Below, one piece after another: positions 9,897-18,495 of a stretch of DNA of 64,000 nucleotides. The stretch comes from Planctomycetota bacterium (GTDB lineage Bacteria; Planctomycetota; Phycisphaerae; WQYP01). Location: the NCBI GenBank assembly GCA_021819825.1, contig JAKAEZ010000013.1, positions 1 through 64,000 on the forward strand, read 5' to 3'. The notes below the pieces were generated by a model that saw nothing but the letters and a program-made list of their open reading frames with translations, was not told where the DNA came from and searched no databases. Position 1 is the first letter of the stretch. Each line of letters starts with the position of its first letter. The position numbers and the translations under genes are program-made.

Positions 9897-10970
9897 ATGA
9901 CCATCAGTGAGGAGACTTTCAAAAGTCGTGTGCGAGAATTTTGGAGTTGGTACACGGAAGTGGCTCCTCGCTTCAGCGAAACCATTGCCGCAGGCGGGTG
10001 CGATACGTTGACAACCGAAATCAGTGCAAAAGTGAACGAGTTGGCCGATGGCCTGGCGTGGGAGTTCGGACCGGGGGCCGGTGGCGGCGGACACTCGCTT
10101 ACTGTCAGCGGGGAAGGAAATATACACCGGCAACTGCTTGCGATTTATTGGCTTGAGAGCGCACCAAGCCTGCCGGGATGGACTTTCTACCCGGCTCGTC
10201 AGGCAATATCCATCAAAGGATTCCGTATAGACTTTGGGAGCAATCAATTCGATCCAATGGAGCTTCTGTTCGCCGCTGTGGTCAATCCGGATAAGCAAAA
10301 TCTGGACATCACAGTGTGGCATCCACTATTTGGTAACATGCCGGAGAAGGAACGCTGGACCGTGCTATTCCTGTTCCTGGACATGGTCCTTGGCGAATAT
10401 GGAACACAGCAGTGGATTGGAAAAATCACCTTCGCGGCGGAGCGGCCCGTCGATGCAATCCCAGTAGACGAACTGCCGCCACTGTTGGAGCGCGTCAAAA
10501 CGGAGCATAAGTGGAAGACTTTTCCGCCCGGTGAACGCACGGTCGGATACAGCTTTGAAAAGCCCCATGCCAACTGGCTCCGCGGCGACATCGTAGCAGG
10601 AACAACAATGAACTTCCCGCTTATCAACCAGTACACCAAGGGTCCGGGCGATATGGAAGACCCGCTTGCCGGAACTGGAGCCGATTATGTTTTCGTGGCT
10701 TTTGCAGCAAGTATTCTACCGCCCGGCCGACAGGTGGAGATCAGAGCGCAGATAGAAGACGCACTCGATGCCGCTCTCAGGAGTTCCGCCTGCGGCCGAT
10801 TATTAGGCGGCGCAACTGGGACAGCCAACGCTTATATCGACCTGCTGCTCTTTGACGGGGCCAACAGCATTGAAATCATTAAGAGCATCATGCGTGAAAA
10901 AGGGCTGCCCGCCGGTTCCAGTATCAATTACTTTGCCAAAGATAAGCGAAGGTGCCGCATCGTCACGTAA
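9897..10970 (+). CDS. hypothetical protein
   Basis: 357 aa ORF, MTISEETFKSRVREFWSWY; no family recognised. Confidence 0.65.
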   Translation: MTISEETFKSRVREFWSWYTEVAPRFSETIAAGGCDTLTTEISAKVNELADGLAWEFGPGAGGGGHSLTVSGEGNIHRQLLAIYWLESAPSLPGWTFYPARQAISIKGFRIDFGSNQFDPMELLFAAVVNPDKQNLDITVWHPLFGNMPEKERWTVLFLFLDMVLGEYGTQQWIGKITFAAERPVDAIPVDELPPLLERVKTEHKWKTFPPGERTVGYSFEKPHANWLRGDIVAGTTMNFPLINQYTKGPGDMEDPLAGTGADYVFVAFAASILPPGRQVEIRAQIEDALDAALRSSACGRLLGGATGTANAYIDLLLFDGANSIEIIKSIMREKGLPAGSSINYFAKDKRRCRIVT

Positions 10971-10982
10971 AATTAGCGCTAT

Positions 10983-11351
10983 CCCAACCTTCGCACTTTG
11001 CGTGGTTTTTGGGGCCGAAACAATCTTTAAGTGGCCTTGGCGGTAGCGCCAGGCGGTATTTTTCCGCAAAACCGTGCTGGTACAGACCTACTTTCGATGC
11101 CCGCTCTTTCTATTTTTTTCCACCTTTTGCGATATTGGTACACATGTTTATCAGTGCCACTGGTCGCAAGAAGAATGGTAAAATTCACACATCTCATCGG
11201 ATGATGGAGAAACGGGGTGTCACGGCGGACCTGGTGCCGTTCATGGAGGTACAAAATCTCTGAGTTCCGCATGGGTTTATGGTATCCCGACCCGTCGGGA
11301 CCCTTGGTTGAGCGACAGAACCTTTTTTAGTGCCAAAGTGCGAAGGTTGGG
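10983..11351. repeat. intergenic segment bounded by 18-bp perfect inverted repeats
   Basis: CCCAACCTTCGCACTTTG (10983-11000) and CAAAGTGCGAAGGTTGGG (11334-11351). Confidence 0.6.
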
Positions 11352-11465
11352 CTAACGGACCAATCCGCTTGGCGCGTACACGGCATGGTCGGGGACTACG
11401 GGCAATTGGAAATCGATTGTTGCGGCGGATTGCGGCATTTGTGCAGCACGGGATCATAGCGGCCT

Positions 11466-12443
11466 ATGGCCAGAAGTCGGTACAGTAAATTTCGATCGCG
11501 CCTGTGGAAGATAGTGGAAATCGACCGCCAACTGCGCCAGCAATGGCACCGGGGGCGGCCCTGTACCAAAGAATCGCTGCTGGCCGGATTGAAGGATATC
11601 GATGAACGCACGTTGCGACGTCTTATTGAACTGATGCGCGACGACCTGCACGCTCCCATTGAATATGACCGCGCCCTGCAAACCTATAAATACACGAATC
11701 TCACCTTTGTTGTGCCCAATGTACAACTGGATGAGGATGAAATGCACGTCTTGGCCACGGCGGTGCAGGCCATCCGCCCGGTCATGCCGACCTCGCTATC
11801 CAAGCGCCTAGATAAACTGCTTTCCAAACTGCTTGATGCACTGCCGGAAAGCCAACGCGATGACGTTCGCCGCGCGCAGGGGCAGGTAGAATTTGTGCCC
11901 GCCCCCGTGCTATCCAAAGGGGCTCAATGGTTTGAACCCCTGCACCAAGCTATTGTCGGGCGGCATTCCGTGGATATGACTTATTATGTGCAGACCAAGG
12001 AACAGGAAACGCAGCGGCGATTTGATCCATATTACCTGCGCAATTATCAAGGGGCCTGGTACGTGGCGGGTTACGATCATCTGACCAGGCATTGGCCGAT
12101 TTTAAAGCTGGCGCGTATCCGGGCCTTAAGCGTTTCCGATGAGATCTACGATGTACGCCCATTCAGCGCCGCCGAATACTTTAAGAATAGTCTGGGCATC
12201 ATGGTCGGCGGCGACGCACAGCCGGTGCGAATTCGCCTGACAGGTTACGCCGCAAGCACCGCCGATGAGCGCATCTGGCCCCCCGGCTTTACATATAAAG
12301 CGACAGGGCCGGGGGAAGGCATTCTCTCCGGTGAACTGGCGAATGTGACTGATTTGCTCCAATGGGTATCCGCATTTCAATGCGATGCCGAAATTCTGTC
12401 ACAGGTGCCCTCGGAGCTTCGGAATAAGACAGGCGGTGAGTAA
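11466..12443 (+). CDS. WYL-domain transcriptional regulator
   Basis: 325 aa; N-terminal HTH-like segment (DERTLRRLIELMRDDLHAPIEYDR) and WYL-like core (RFDPYYLRNYQGAWYVAGYDHLTRHWPILKLARIRAL). Confidence 0.85.
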   Translation: MARSRYSKFRSRLWKIVEIDRQLRQQWHRGRPCTKESLLAGLKDIDERTLRRLIELMRDDLHAPIEYDRALQTYKYTNLTFVVPNVQLDEDEMHVLATAVQAIRPVMPTSLSKRLDKLLSKLLDALPESQRDDVRRAQGQVEFVPAPVLSKGAQWFEPLHQAIVGRHSVDMTYYVQTKEQETQRRFDPYYLRNYQGAWYVAGYDHLTRHWPILKLARIRALSVSDEIYDVRPFSAAEYFKNSLGIMVGGDAQPVRIRLTGYAASTADERIWPPGFTYKATGPGEGILSGELANVTDLLQWVSAFQCDAEILSQVPSELRNKTGGE

Positions 12444-13280
12444 TTCAATGCAATCCCCCGACGGATCATTTCCCAGCCGCTACCGAACCGCCCAAGGCAT
12501 GGAGGGCGAATTCCAGTCCGGTTCGCGCGGGCGAGCGCTCGCGAACATGCTGGAAATCCGATCTAAACGACAGATTGACCAGTTGGAATTCGAACATCTG
12601 TTGCTGGCACAGGAGGCCGACTCGAACGTTGACGACCGCCATATGTCCTAAGCCCTCTTGCTCCCTCAAATACAGATGAATCCAAAGCGCTGCGCACCAA
12701 GATAGATCGCTGCGTGCTGGGATCTCTCAGATGCCTATTGGTATTGATCAAATTTGCCATAACTTTTTTATACTCCGCTCGATATGGAATTCCAAAGGAT
12801 ATTTCCGCAATTGAAGCCCCAAAGAGGCGTGACGCAACTTGCAGCCGACCGCCCGTAAGCCCCTTTGCCGCCCCCCGTTCACTCACCCCGCCACCTCGTG
12901 GTAATTGTCGTCGCCGTGGCCGTCGCCGTCCGTCCAACTTTGTGGCCCGGTAGCACCCGGACAATAACTGTCCGCATGGGGTGGTAAACATATCCGTATT
13001 GAACGTTCGCGTGTGCCGAACCAATCTCTTTTTCAAAGGGGAAATGTATGCAGTCGATGCTGAAGTTTATTGCGATCTATATTTTTTATTTCATGCCGAT
13101 ACCGGCCTGCCTGCGGACCGCGGAATTTGTGTGGACCGTACGGACAAGCGGCGCGTGGTCTTTGCCCGCCCGGGAAGCGGGCTGCAAACCGGATGATCTG
13201 GAGGTGCATGACACATTCAACGTAAAGGTTCTCGCGGTTGCCTCTTGAGGATATGAATGTTTGTTTAAGGAGATTTCGCA

Positions 13281-15614
13281 ATGATCACCCCGTCAATTTT
13301 ACCCATATTGGATGGTGCGGTGGCACTTGGTGAGCCAACCGAGCCGCTGCTGGAGTCGCCTGCGAAAAGCTGCCGCTTGTGTGACAATTCGTTCCTGTGT
13401 TTCCGGACACTTCAATTTGTGCTCAATTTTCTTCGGCGGGAGAAAAGTAAGATTAACGATTGCAACTTTTTTAACTTTATCATCCAGGTTCTGGGCCGCC
13501 GCCAATCGAGCGATCTGGCCCTTGCCTCCTGCCCGCGGGAGGCGTTACCGGATCGCACCAGAACCTACCTCGACGCGGGCCACAGTGCACCAGAAAATCT
13601 TCTGATGGACTTTTGGAATGACTCGCTGGCCCAGGCGACACTGAAACCTCCGTTACTGGCCGCACTGGAGAAAAAGTTACCCGGGTTGGCCCAGCGAGCG
13701 GCAGCGGATGCCACCAAAGATGTGCTGTACAAACGATTCCGGGAAATGGTTCAATTTTTTTGCCTCACGGAACATGAAGCCGATCTCCTGCTGATTGCCT
13801 ACGTTCGCCATGCCGACATCTGGAACTGGATGGACTTTAGCGGACCACAGGGTGGTGGAAGCCGTTTCGAGCGCGTGCGTCTGATGTGCATGGCGCTGGG
13901 AACGCCGCTGGCGGTGGGTGGAAAATTTCTGTTGAGGAACAGCCGCCTGCGCACCCTCGGGTGCCTGGATAGCGACATGGAATTCAATACTGAATTAGAA
14001 CCATTTCTTACCGGCCTGACGGAAGAACCGCTGGCCTCAAAATTTTTCGCCCGTCACGCCGGTCCGGCGCTGCCTTGGGCAATGTTCGGAAAACTCACGC
14101 AGGGGCACGGAGCCATGCTCAAGCAACTGATAAACCGCCGCGACCCCAGGCGAGGTTTGAACATATTGTTCTATGGCGTGCCCGGCGGTGGGAAAACGTC
14201 ATTTGCCGCTTCGCTTGCGGCCGAGCTTGGCATGGACCTTTACCGCATCCGTGTTCCGGAAGATTACGATGGCGAAATCAGCCGATCGCGCTTCACCGCA
14301 TTGCAAGTTTGCGACCGGCAGGTGAATCGGGAACGCAGCATGATACTCATTGACGAAGCCGATGAAATGTTGGCCGGCTCAACAACCCCCCGGGCGGACT
14401 TGCTGGGGGAGTATTCGGAAGATGGTGGTGGGAAAAAAGATACCCTTAACACCATTCTGGATCAGGTGAAAACCGCGTGCATCTGGATCACCAACAGTCT
14501 GCCGGAACGGCTCACGCCATCCTCCCGGCGGCGGTTTGATTATTCCATTGAGTTTAAGCCGCTCTCGCACCAGCAACGCTGCCAGGTGTGGAAGAATCTG
14601 CGAAGTCAATATCACCTTGAAGAAATTATTGATGACGGCATGGTGGATCACTTAGCCCGGCAGTTTCCGGTCAGTGCCGGTGGCGTGGATTTGGCCCTGC
14701 GCAACTACGCCTGTCTGCGGGGCGACGGGTCCGCCCCAATGTCCGCCGCCATGGAAACCCTCCAGCGGCTGCTGACGCCGCATTGCGAACTTCTCGGCGT
14801 CGGCTTGACCGCTGCCGGTTCAGAGGCCGCCGGCCAATACGCACTGACCGGGCTGAATGTGCGCGGCCCAGTTTCACCGCAGAGTTTCCTGGTGGCCGTC
14901 CGGAAATTCCGCCGCAATCAGGAATTGGTCGCCTTCACCGCCGACAAGACCGGGCAGGATCTGCCGCGACTGACAGCCTTGCTTTTTGGCCCGCCGGGCA
15001 CCGGCAAAACGCAATTCGTGAAGTTCCTGGGACGCGAGGTGGATTGTCCGGTGCGAACCTGCATGGCCGGCGACCTGCTGAGCCGCTATGTCGGCGGCAC
15101 GGAACAGAACATCCGCGAAGCCTTTCATAGTGCATCAGCGGATCGGGCGATTTTATTTATCGACGAAGCCGACGGCCTGTTTCGTTCCCGAGCCCTGGCC
15201 GACCGAAGCTGGGAAGTCACGCAAATCAATGAATTGCTGCATGCCATGGAAAATTTTCACGGCATTCTGGTGTGCGCGACGAATTCCTTGGAAACACTCG
15301 ACCCAGCGACGATCCGGCGGTTCACGTTCAAACTGGAATTCGATTATCTGGATGCGGCAGGAAAACTGACGTTTTATAATCGGATGCTGGCGGAACTGTG
15401 CCAGCCGCCGCTGGATGAAACCGCCCGCCGCCGCTTGGCCAACATTCCCGACCTAACCCCCGGCGATTTTCACACCGTCCGCCAGGCGATGTATTACCTA
15501 GATTCCGGCGCGGGCGATGGTGTAACGCATGGTGATTTGCTTGCCGCGTTGGAACAGGAAAGCAGCGCGAAGCGTCAAGGCAAAAGCGGAAATTTCGGCT
15601 TCAGCCGAGAGTGA
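13281..15614 (+). CDS. protein with two AAA+ ATPase domains
   Basis: 777 aa ORF (start may be internal, e.g. M at 13605). Two Walker A (GVPGGGKTS; GPPGTGKTQ) and two Walker B (MILIDEADEM; ILFIDEADGL) motifs, plus YVGGTEQNIREAF. Confidence 0.85.
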   Translation: MITPSILPILDGAVALGEPTEPLLESPAKSCRLCDNSFLCFRTLQFVLNFLRREKSKINDCNFFNFIIQVLGRRQSSDLALASCPREALPDRTRTYLDAGHSAPENLLMDFWNDSLAQATLKPPLLAALEKKLPGLAQRAAADATKDVLYKRFREMVQFFCLTEHEADLLLIAYVRHADIWNWMDFSGPQGGGSRFERVRLMCMALGTPLAVGGKFLLRNSRLRTLGCLDSDMEFNTELEPFLTGLTEEPLASKFFARHAGPALPWAMFGKLTQGHGAMLKQLINRRDPRRGLNILFYGVPGGGKTSFAASLAAELGMDLYRIRVPEDYDGEISRSRFTALQVCDRQVNRERSMILIDEADEMLAGSTTPRADLLGEYSEDGGGKKDTLNTILDQVKTACIWITNSLPERLTPSSRRRFDYSIEFKPLSHQQRCQVWKNLRSQYHLEEIIDDGMVDHLARQFPVSAGGVDLALRNYACLRGDGSAPMSAAMETLQRLLTPHCELLGVGLTAAGSEAAGQYALTGLNVRGPVSPQSFLVAVRKFRRNQELVAFTADKTGQDLPRLTALLFGPPGTGKTQFVKFLGREVDCPVRTCMAGDLLSRYVGGTEQNIREAFHSASADRAILFIDEADGLFRSRALADRSWEVTQINELLHAMENFHGILVCATNSLETLDPATIRRFTFKLEFDYLDAAGKLTFYNRMLAELCQPPLDETARRRLANIPDLTPGDFHTVRQAMYYLDSGAGDGVTHGDLLAALEQESSAKRQGKSGNFGFSRE

Positions 15615-15670
15615 ATTCCGCCCTCCACGGCGAGAAGTTAGAAGTTGGAAGTCAGGAGTTAGTTTGTCAC

Positions 15671-15687
15671 GCAGGCGTCCCGCCTGC
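15671..15687. repeat. REP-like hairpin GCAGGCG-TCC-CGCCTGC
   Basis: Perfect 7-bp stem with 3-nt loop. A second near-copy lies at 15719-15735 and an inverted copy at 56370-56386. Confidence 0.6.
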
Positions 15688-15863
15688 CGCGACGAGGAGT
15701 TAGGAGTTGGCCGGTAACGCAGGCATCCCGCCTGCCCGATGCCGACAGAATCTTTGAAGTTCCCGGCGCGCGGACAACAACTGTCCGCATCACGAGGTAG
15801 CATGAAATCTCAACGGTGCAGCCTCGGTGGTGGCACCAAAAGGGATTTTTAGAAAGGAATAGT

Positions 15864-16310
15864 ATGAAGATACATGTTTTTGGCCGCGAAGCAATCGAAT
15901 CCGGCATACGGATCAAGCCCGCGTATGTCGTTATTTCTATTCGTAATTCGGGCGAGCCGCGGGCCAAGGTCAAAAAGCAGCCCGGACTGCGGGATGTATT
16001 GTACCTGGCATTCAGTGGTAGAGAGCCAAGGGCCGGCATGCCAATGCCGCCGGAAATTAAGATTTTCACGCCCGCGCAGGCTAAAAAGATTTGCGCGTTT
16101 GTCCATCGGCACAAAGCCGATGTCGGTGCCATCGTGGTTCACTGCGAACAGGGGATGTCCCGTAGTCCGGCTGTGGCCGCCGCGATCAGCGATGCCCTGG
16201 GCCTGGACGCGAAGCGATTTTGGCAACTCTACACGCCCAATGAATATGTTTACCATACGGTATCCGACGCCTTTGAGCGTTATGCCGCAGCGCAACGAAA
16301 AGATAACTGA
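15864..16310 (+). CDS. protein tyrosine/dual-specificity phosphatase-like protein
   Basis: MKIHVFGREAIESG...IVVHCEQGMSRSPAVAAAISDALG, with a CX5R P-loop. Confidence 0.7.
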   Translation: MKIHVFGREAIESGIRIKPAYVVISIRNSGEPRAKVKKQPGLRDVLYLAFSGREPRAGMPMPPEIKIFTPAQAKKICAFVHRHKADVGAIVVHCEQGMSRSPAVAAAISDALGLDAKRFWQLYTPNEYVYHTVSDAFERYAAAQRKDN

Positions 16311-16321
16311 ATTGAGGTCGT

Positions 16322-16909
16322 ATGAAATTCGTTGCCATTGATTTTGAGACCGCCAACACCAGTGAATTGAGCATTTGCTCGGTGGGCATTGCCGTCTTTG
16401 AAAATAACCAACTTGCCGACACCTATTATTCCCTGATCCGCCCGCCAAAAGGATATGGTTGGTTTCGGTCTGACTGGATAACCGGTTGCCATGGGATAAG
16501 CCATACCGACGTATACAACGCCCCGGAATTCCCCACTGTCGCGCCCGAAATATTCGCCCGGCTCTCTGCCGCGGACGTGGTTGTCGCCCATAACGCGAAA
16601 TTTGATATGCGTCTGCTACACAGCACCGCAGTTCATTTCAATCTGCCATGCCCGGCGTTTGAGTATTTATGCACCTGTCAACTTGCCAAGCGTGTATGGC
16701 CCGAATTGCCGGACAAGCAGCTCTCAACCGTGGCCGCCCACATTGGCCACAAGTTTGAACACCACCGCGCGTTGGCGGATGCCGAAGCCGCCGGACGGAT
16801 TCTGCTGGCAATGATGGCCCACAAGGGTATTACCACACCGCGCGACTTTGCGGCGGCGGTGGGCGTGCCGCTGGGGCGACTGGATATTGCCGGAGAGAAA
16901 TCAGCATGA
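16322..16909 (+). CDS. DnaQ-like 3'-5' exonuclease (DEDDh family)
   Basis: 195 aa: VAIDFETANT, VVAHNAKFDMRLL, HHRALADAEAAGRIL. Confidence 0.85.
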   Translation: MKFVAIDFETANTSELSICSVGIAVFENNQLADTYYSLIRPPKGYGWFRSDWITGCHGISHTDVYNAPEFPTVAPEIFARLSAADVVVAHNAKFDMRLLHSTAVHFNLPCPAFEYLCTCQLAKRVWPELPDKQLSTVAAHIGHKFEHHRALADAEAAGRILLAMMAHKGITTPRDFAAAVGVPLGRLDIAGEKSA

Positions 16910-17006
16910 AATGGTGTTTGGTTGAACGCTTGGAACCGTTTTGTGTTTCATCTACTCTCGACTCTCTGTTCACAATTTTCTAATTCGCACGGCGAATTGT
17001 GCTGGC
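16733..17006 (+). repeat. direct repeat copy 1: 3' end of exonuclease gene plus downstream sequence
   Basis: 274 bp closely matching 17995-18268 (GCCGCCCA..CACAAGTTTGAACACCACCGCGC ... GAATTGTGCTGGC). Confidence 0.85.
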
Positions 17007-17140
17007 GGAAATGGTTGGCATTCAGCCGATGCCGCTGCCGGTCGGCAAAACCCGAATTGGTGACTAAGTTGGATTCATCATATTTCTTAGTTTGCCCGCC
17101 GAATGGCCTTGCTTGGATCAACTGGTGGTTTTGACGCTTA

Positions 17141-17305
17141 GGGACCGCGCAAAAATAACTTCACGCTTTCTGGCTGGCCCTTTTGACCGCTGGCGTCGTT
17201 GTTCGCTCCTTACAGACCCACTGGCGGGGTATGCGCGTCGCTCACGCCTCGCCAACGGCCAAAATTCCTGCGCCATAAAGCATGAATTTATTTTTGCGCA
17301 GTCCC
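17141..17305. repeat. MITE-like element with ~34-bp imperfect terminal inverted repeats
   Basis: GGGACCGCGCAAAAATAACTTCACGCTTTCTGGC (17141-17174) versus the reverse complement of 17272-17305, GGGACTGCGCAAAAATAAATTCATGCTTTATGGC (30/34 by eye). Confidence 0.75.
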
Positions 17306-17369
17306 TTAATTTTGATGATTGTGCAAACTCCGGCCCGTAAGTGGTATAATTAACGGTCGAGGTGATTAA

Positions 17370-17603
17370 ATGACAGCCATTAAAGCCCACTTCGACGGGA
17401 AAGCCATTGTCCCGGACGAGCCTGTTGATCTTCCGATGGATACCCCATTGTTTGTGTTTGTGGAAAGCAAACGCCCCATGACTGGTAAAGATGTGCTCGA
17501 GTCAGGGCTTATAGGTTTGTGGAAAGATCGCACGGACATTGGTGATCCGGGTGAGTACGCCCGGCAACTCCGTGAGCAGGCCCAAAACCGGCGGAGGGAC
17601 TGA
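17370..17603 (+). CDS. antitoxin-like protein, partner of the downstream PIN toxin
   Basis: 77 aa MTAIKAHFDGKAIVPDEPVDLPMDTPLFVFVE, immediately upstream of a PIN-domain ORF. Confidence 0.7.
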   Translation: MTAIKAHFDGKAIVPDEPVDLPMDTPLFVFVESKRPMTGKDVLESGLIGLWKDRTDIGDPGEYARQLREQAQNRRRD

Positions 17604-17605
17604 AA

Positions 17606-17995
17606 TTGCTCCTGCTCGATACCGACATTGTGATCGACCTGCTTCGTGGGTATTCGCCGGCGATTAATTGGCTCGCCGGGCGAGCCGGCGAAGAACTTTA
17701 CCTTCCCGGCCTTGTCGTCATGGAACTGTTACAGGGCTGCTCCAACAGATACGAAGTGGTAGCCGTGCAAAAATTTATTGGTCCGTTTCCATTGCTGTGG
17801 CCATCCTCGGATGCCGCCGATCAGGCCCTTTCTATTTACGCGGAAGGGCATCTCACGCACAATCTTGGACTTCTGGACGCGCTGATCGGGCAGTTGGCCG
17901 TGTCGATGGACGTACCCCTTCATACATTTAATCAGAAACATTTTGTCGCGGTCCCAGGCCTGAGGACAATTCAGCCCTACGCACGCGGACAATAG
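17606..17995 (+). CDS. PIN-domain toxin (VapC-like)
   Basis: 129 aa LLLLDTDIVIDLLRG...LVVMELLQGC...NLGLLDALIGQLAV. Confidence 0.8.
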   Translation: MLLLDTDIVIDLLRGYSPAINWLAGRAGEELYLPGLVVMELLQGCSNRYEVVAVQKFIGPFPLLWPSSDAADQALSIYAEGHLTHNLGLLDALIGQLAVSMDVPLHTFNQKHFVAVPGLRTIQPYARGQ

Positions 17996-18268
17996 CCGCC
18001 CATTTCGTCCACAAGTTTGAACACCACCGCGCCCTGGCCGATGCCGAAGCCGCCGGACGGATTCTGCTGGCGATGATGGCCCACAAGGGCATCTCCACGC
18101 CCCGGGATCTTGCGGCGGCGGTGGGCGTGCCGCTGGAGCGGCTGGATATTGTCGGAGAGAAATTGGCATGAAATGGTGTTTGGTTGAATGCTTGGAACCG
18201 CTTTGTGTTTCATTTGCTCGCGACTCTCTATTCACTATTTTCTTATTCGCATGACGAATTGTGCTGGC
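17995..18268 (+). pseudogene. direct repeat copy 2: orphan duplicated C-terminal tail of the exonuclease gene
   Basis: 274 bp copy of 16733-17006. Translates HKFEHHRALADAEAAGRILLAMMAHKGISTPRDLAAAVGVPLERLDIVGEKLA with no upstream exonuclease domain. Confidence 0.85.
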
Positions 18269-18371
18269 AATGATGCGGGAGAAAAATGTTGCCGGGCCGC
18301 GTGAGTTGGCGGAGATGCTCGGCGTGAAATCAGTAACTATCCCGGACGCGGTGTTACCTTCAGGGCGATAA
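18260..18371 (+). pseudogene. third, diverged exonuclease C-terminal tail fragment
   Basis: LAMMREKNVAGPRELAEMLGVKSVTIPDAV, joined at GCTGGCAATGATG, a string also present inside the exonuclease gene. Confidence 0.6.
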
Positions 18372-18495
18372 ACCCAGACCGGCGCGAAAACGGAGAGGCG
18401 TATTATGATATCCAAATTGTGCAAAACACCGACCCAGTTTAGGATTGCGCGAAATCTAACCGGCGAAGCACATTCGCCACTGAAGGAGAAAGTGG

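Noticed and set aside
12826-12955. GC-rich CCGTCGCCGTGGCCGTCGCC stretch as a regulatory repeat
   Set aside because: Short irregular low-complexity sequence; no copies or symmetry strong enough to support a call.
15816-15863. Upstream ATG extension of the phosphatase-like gene
   Set aside because: MQPRWWHQKGFLERNS looks non-coding; a GGAA-containing region precedes the ATG at 15864, which gives a conserved-looking start.
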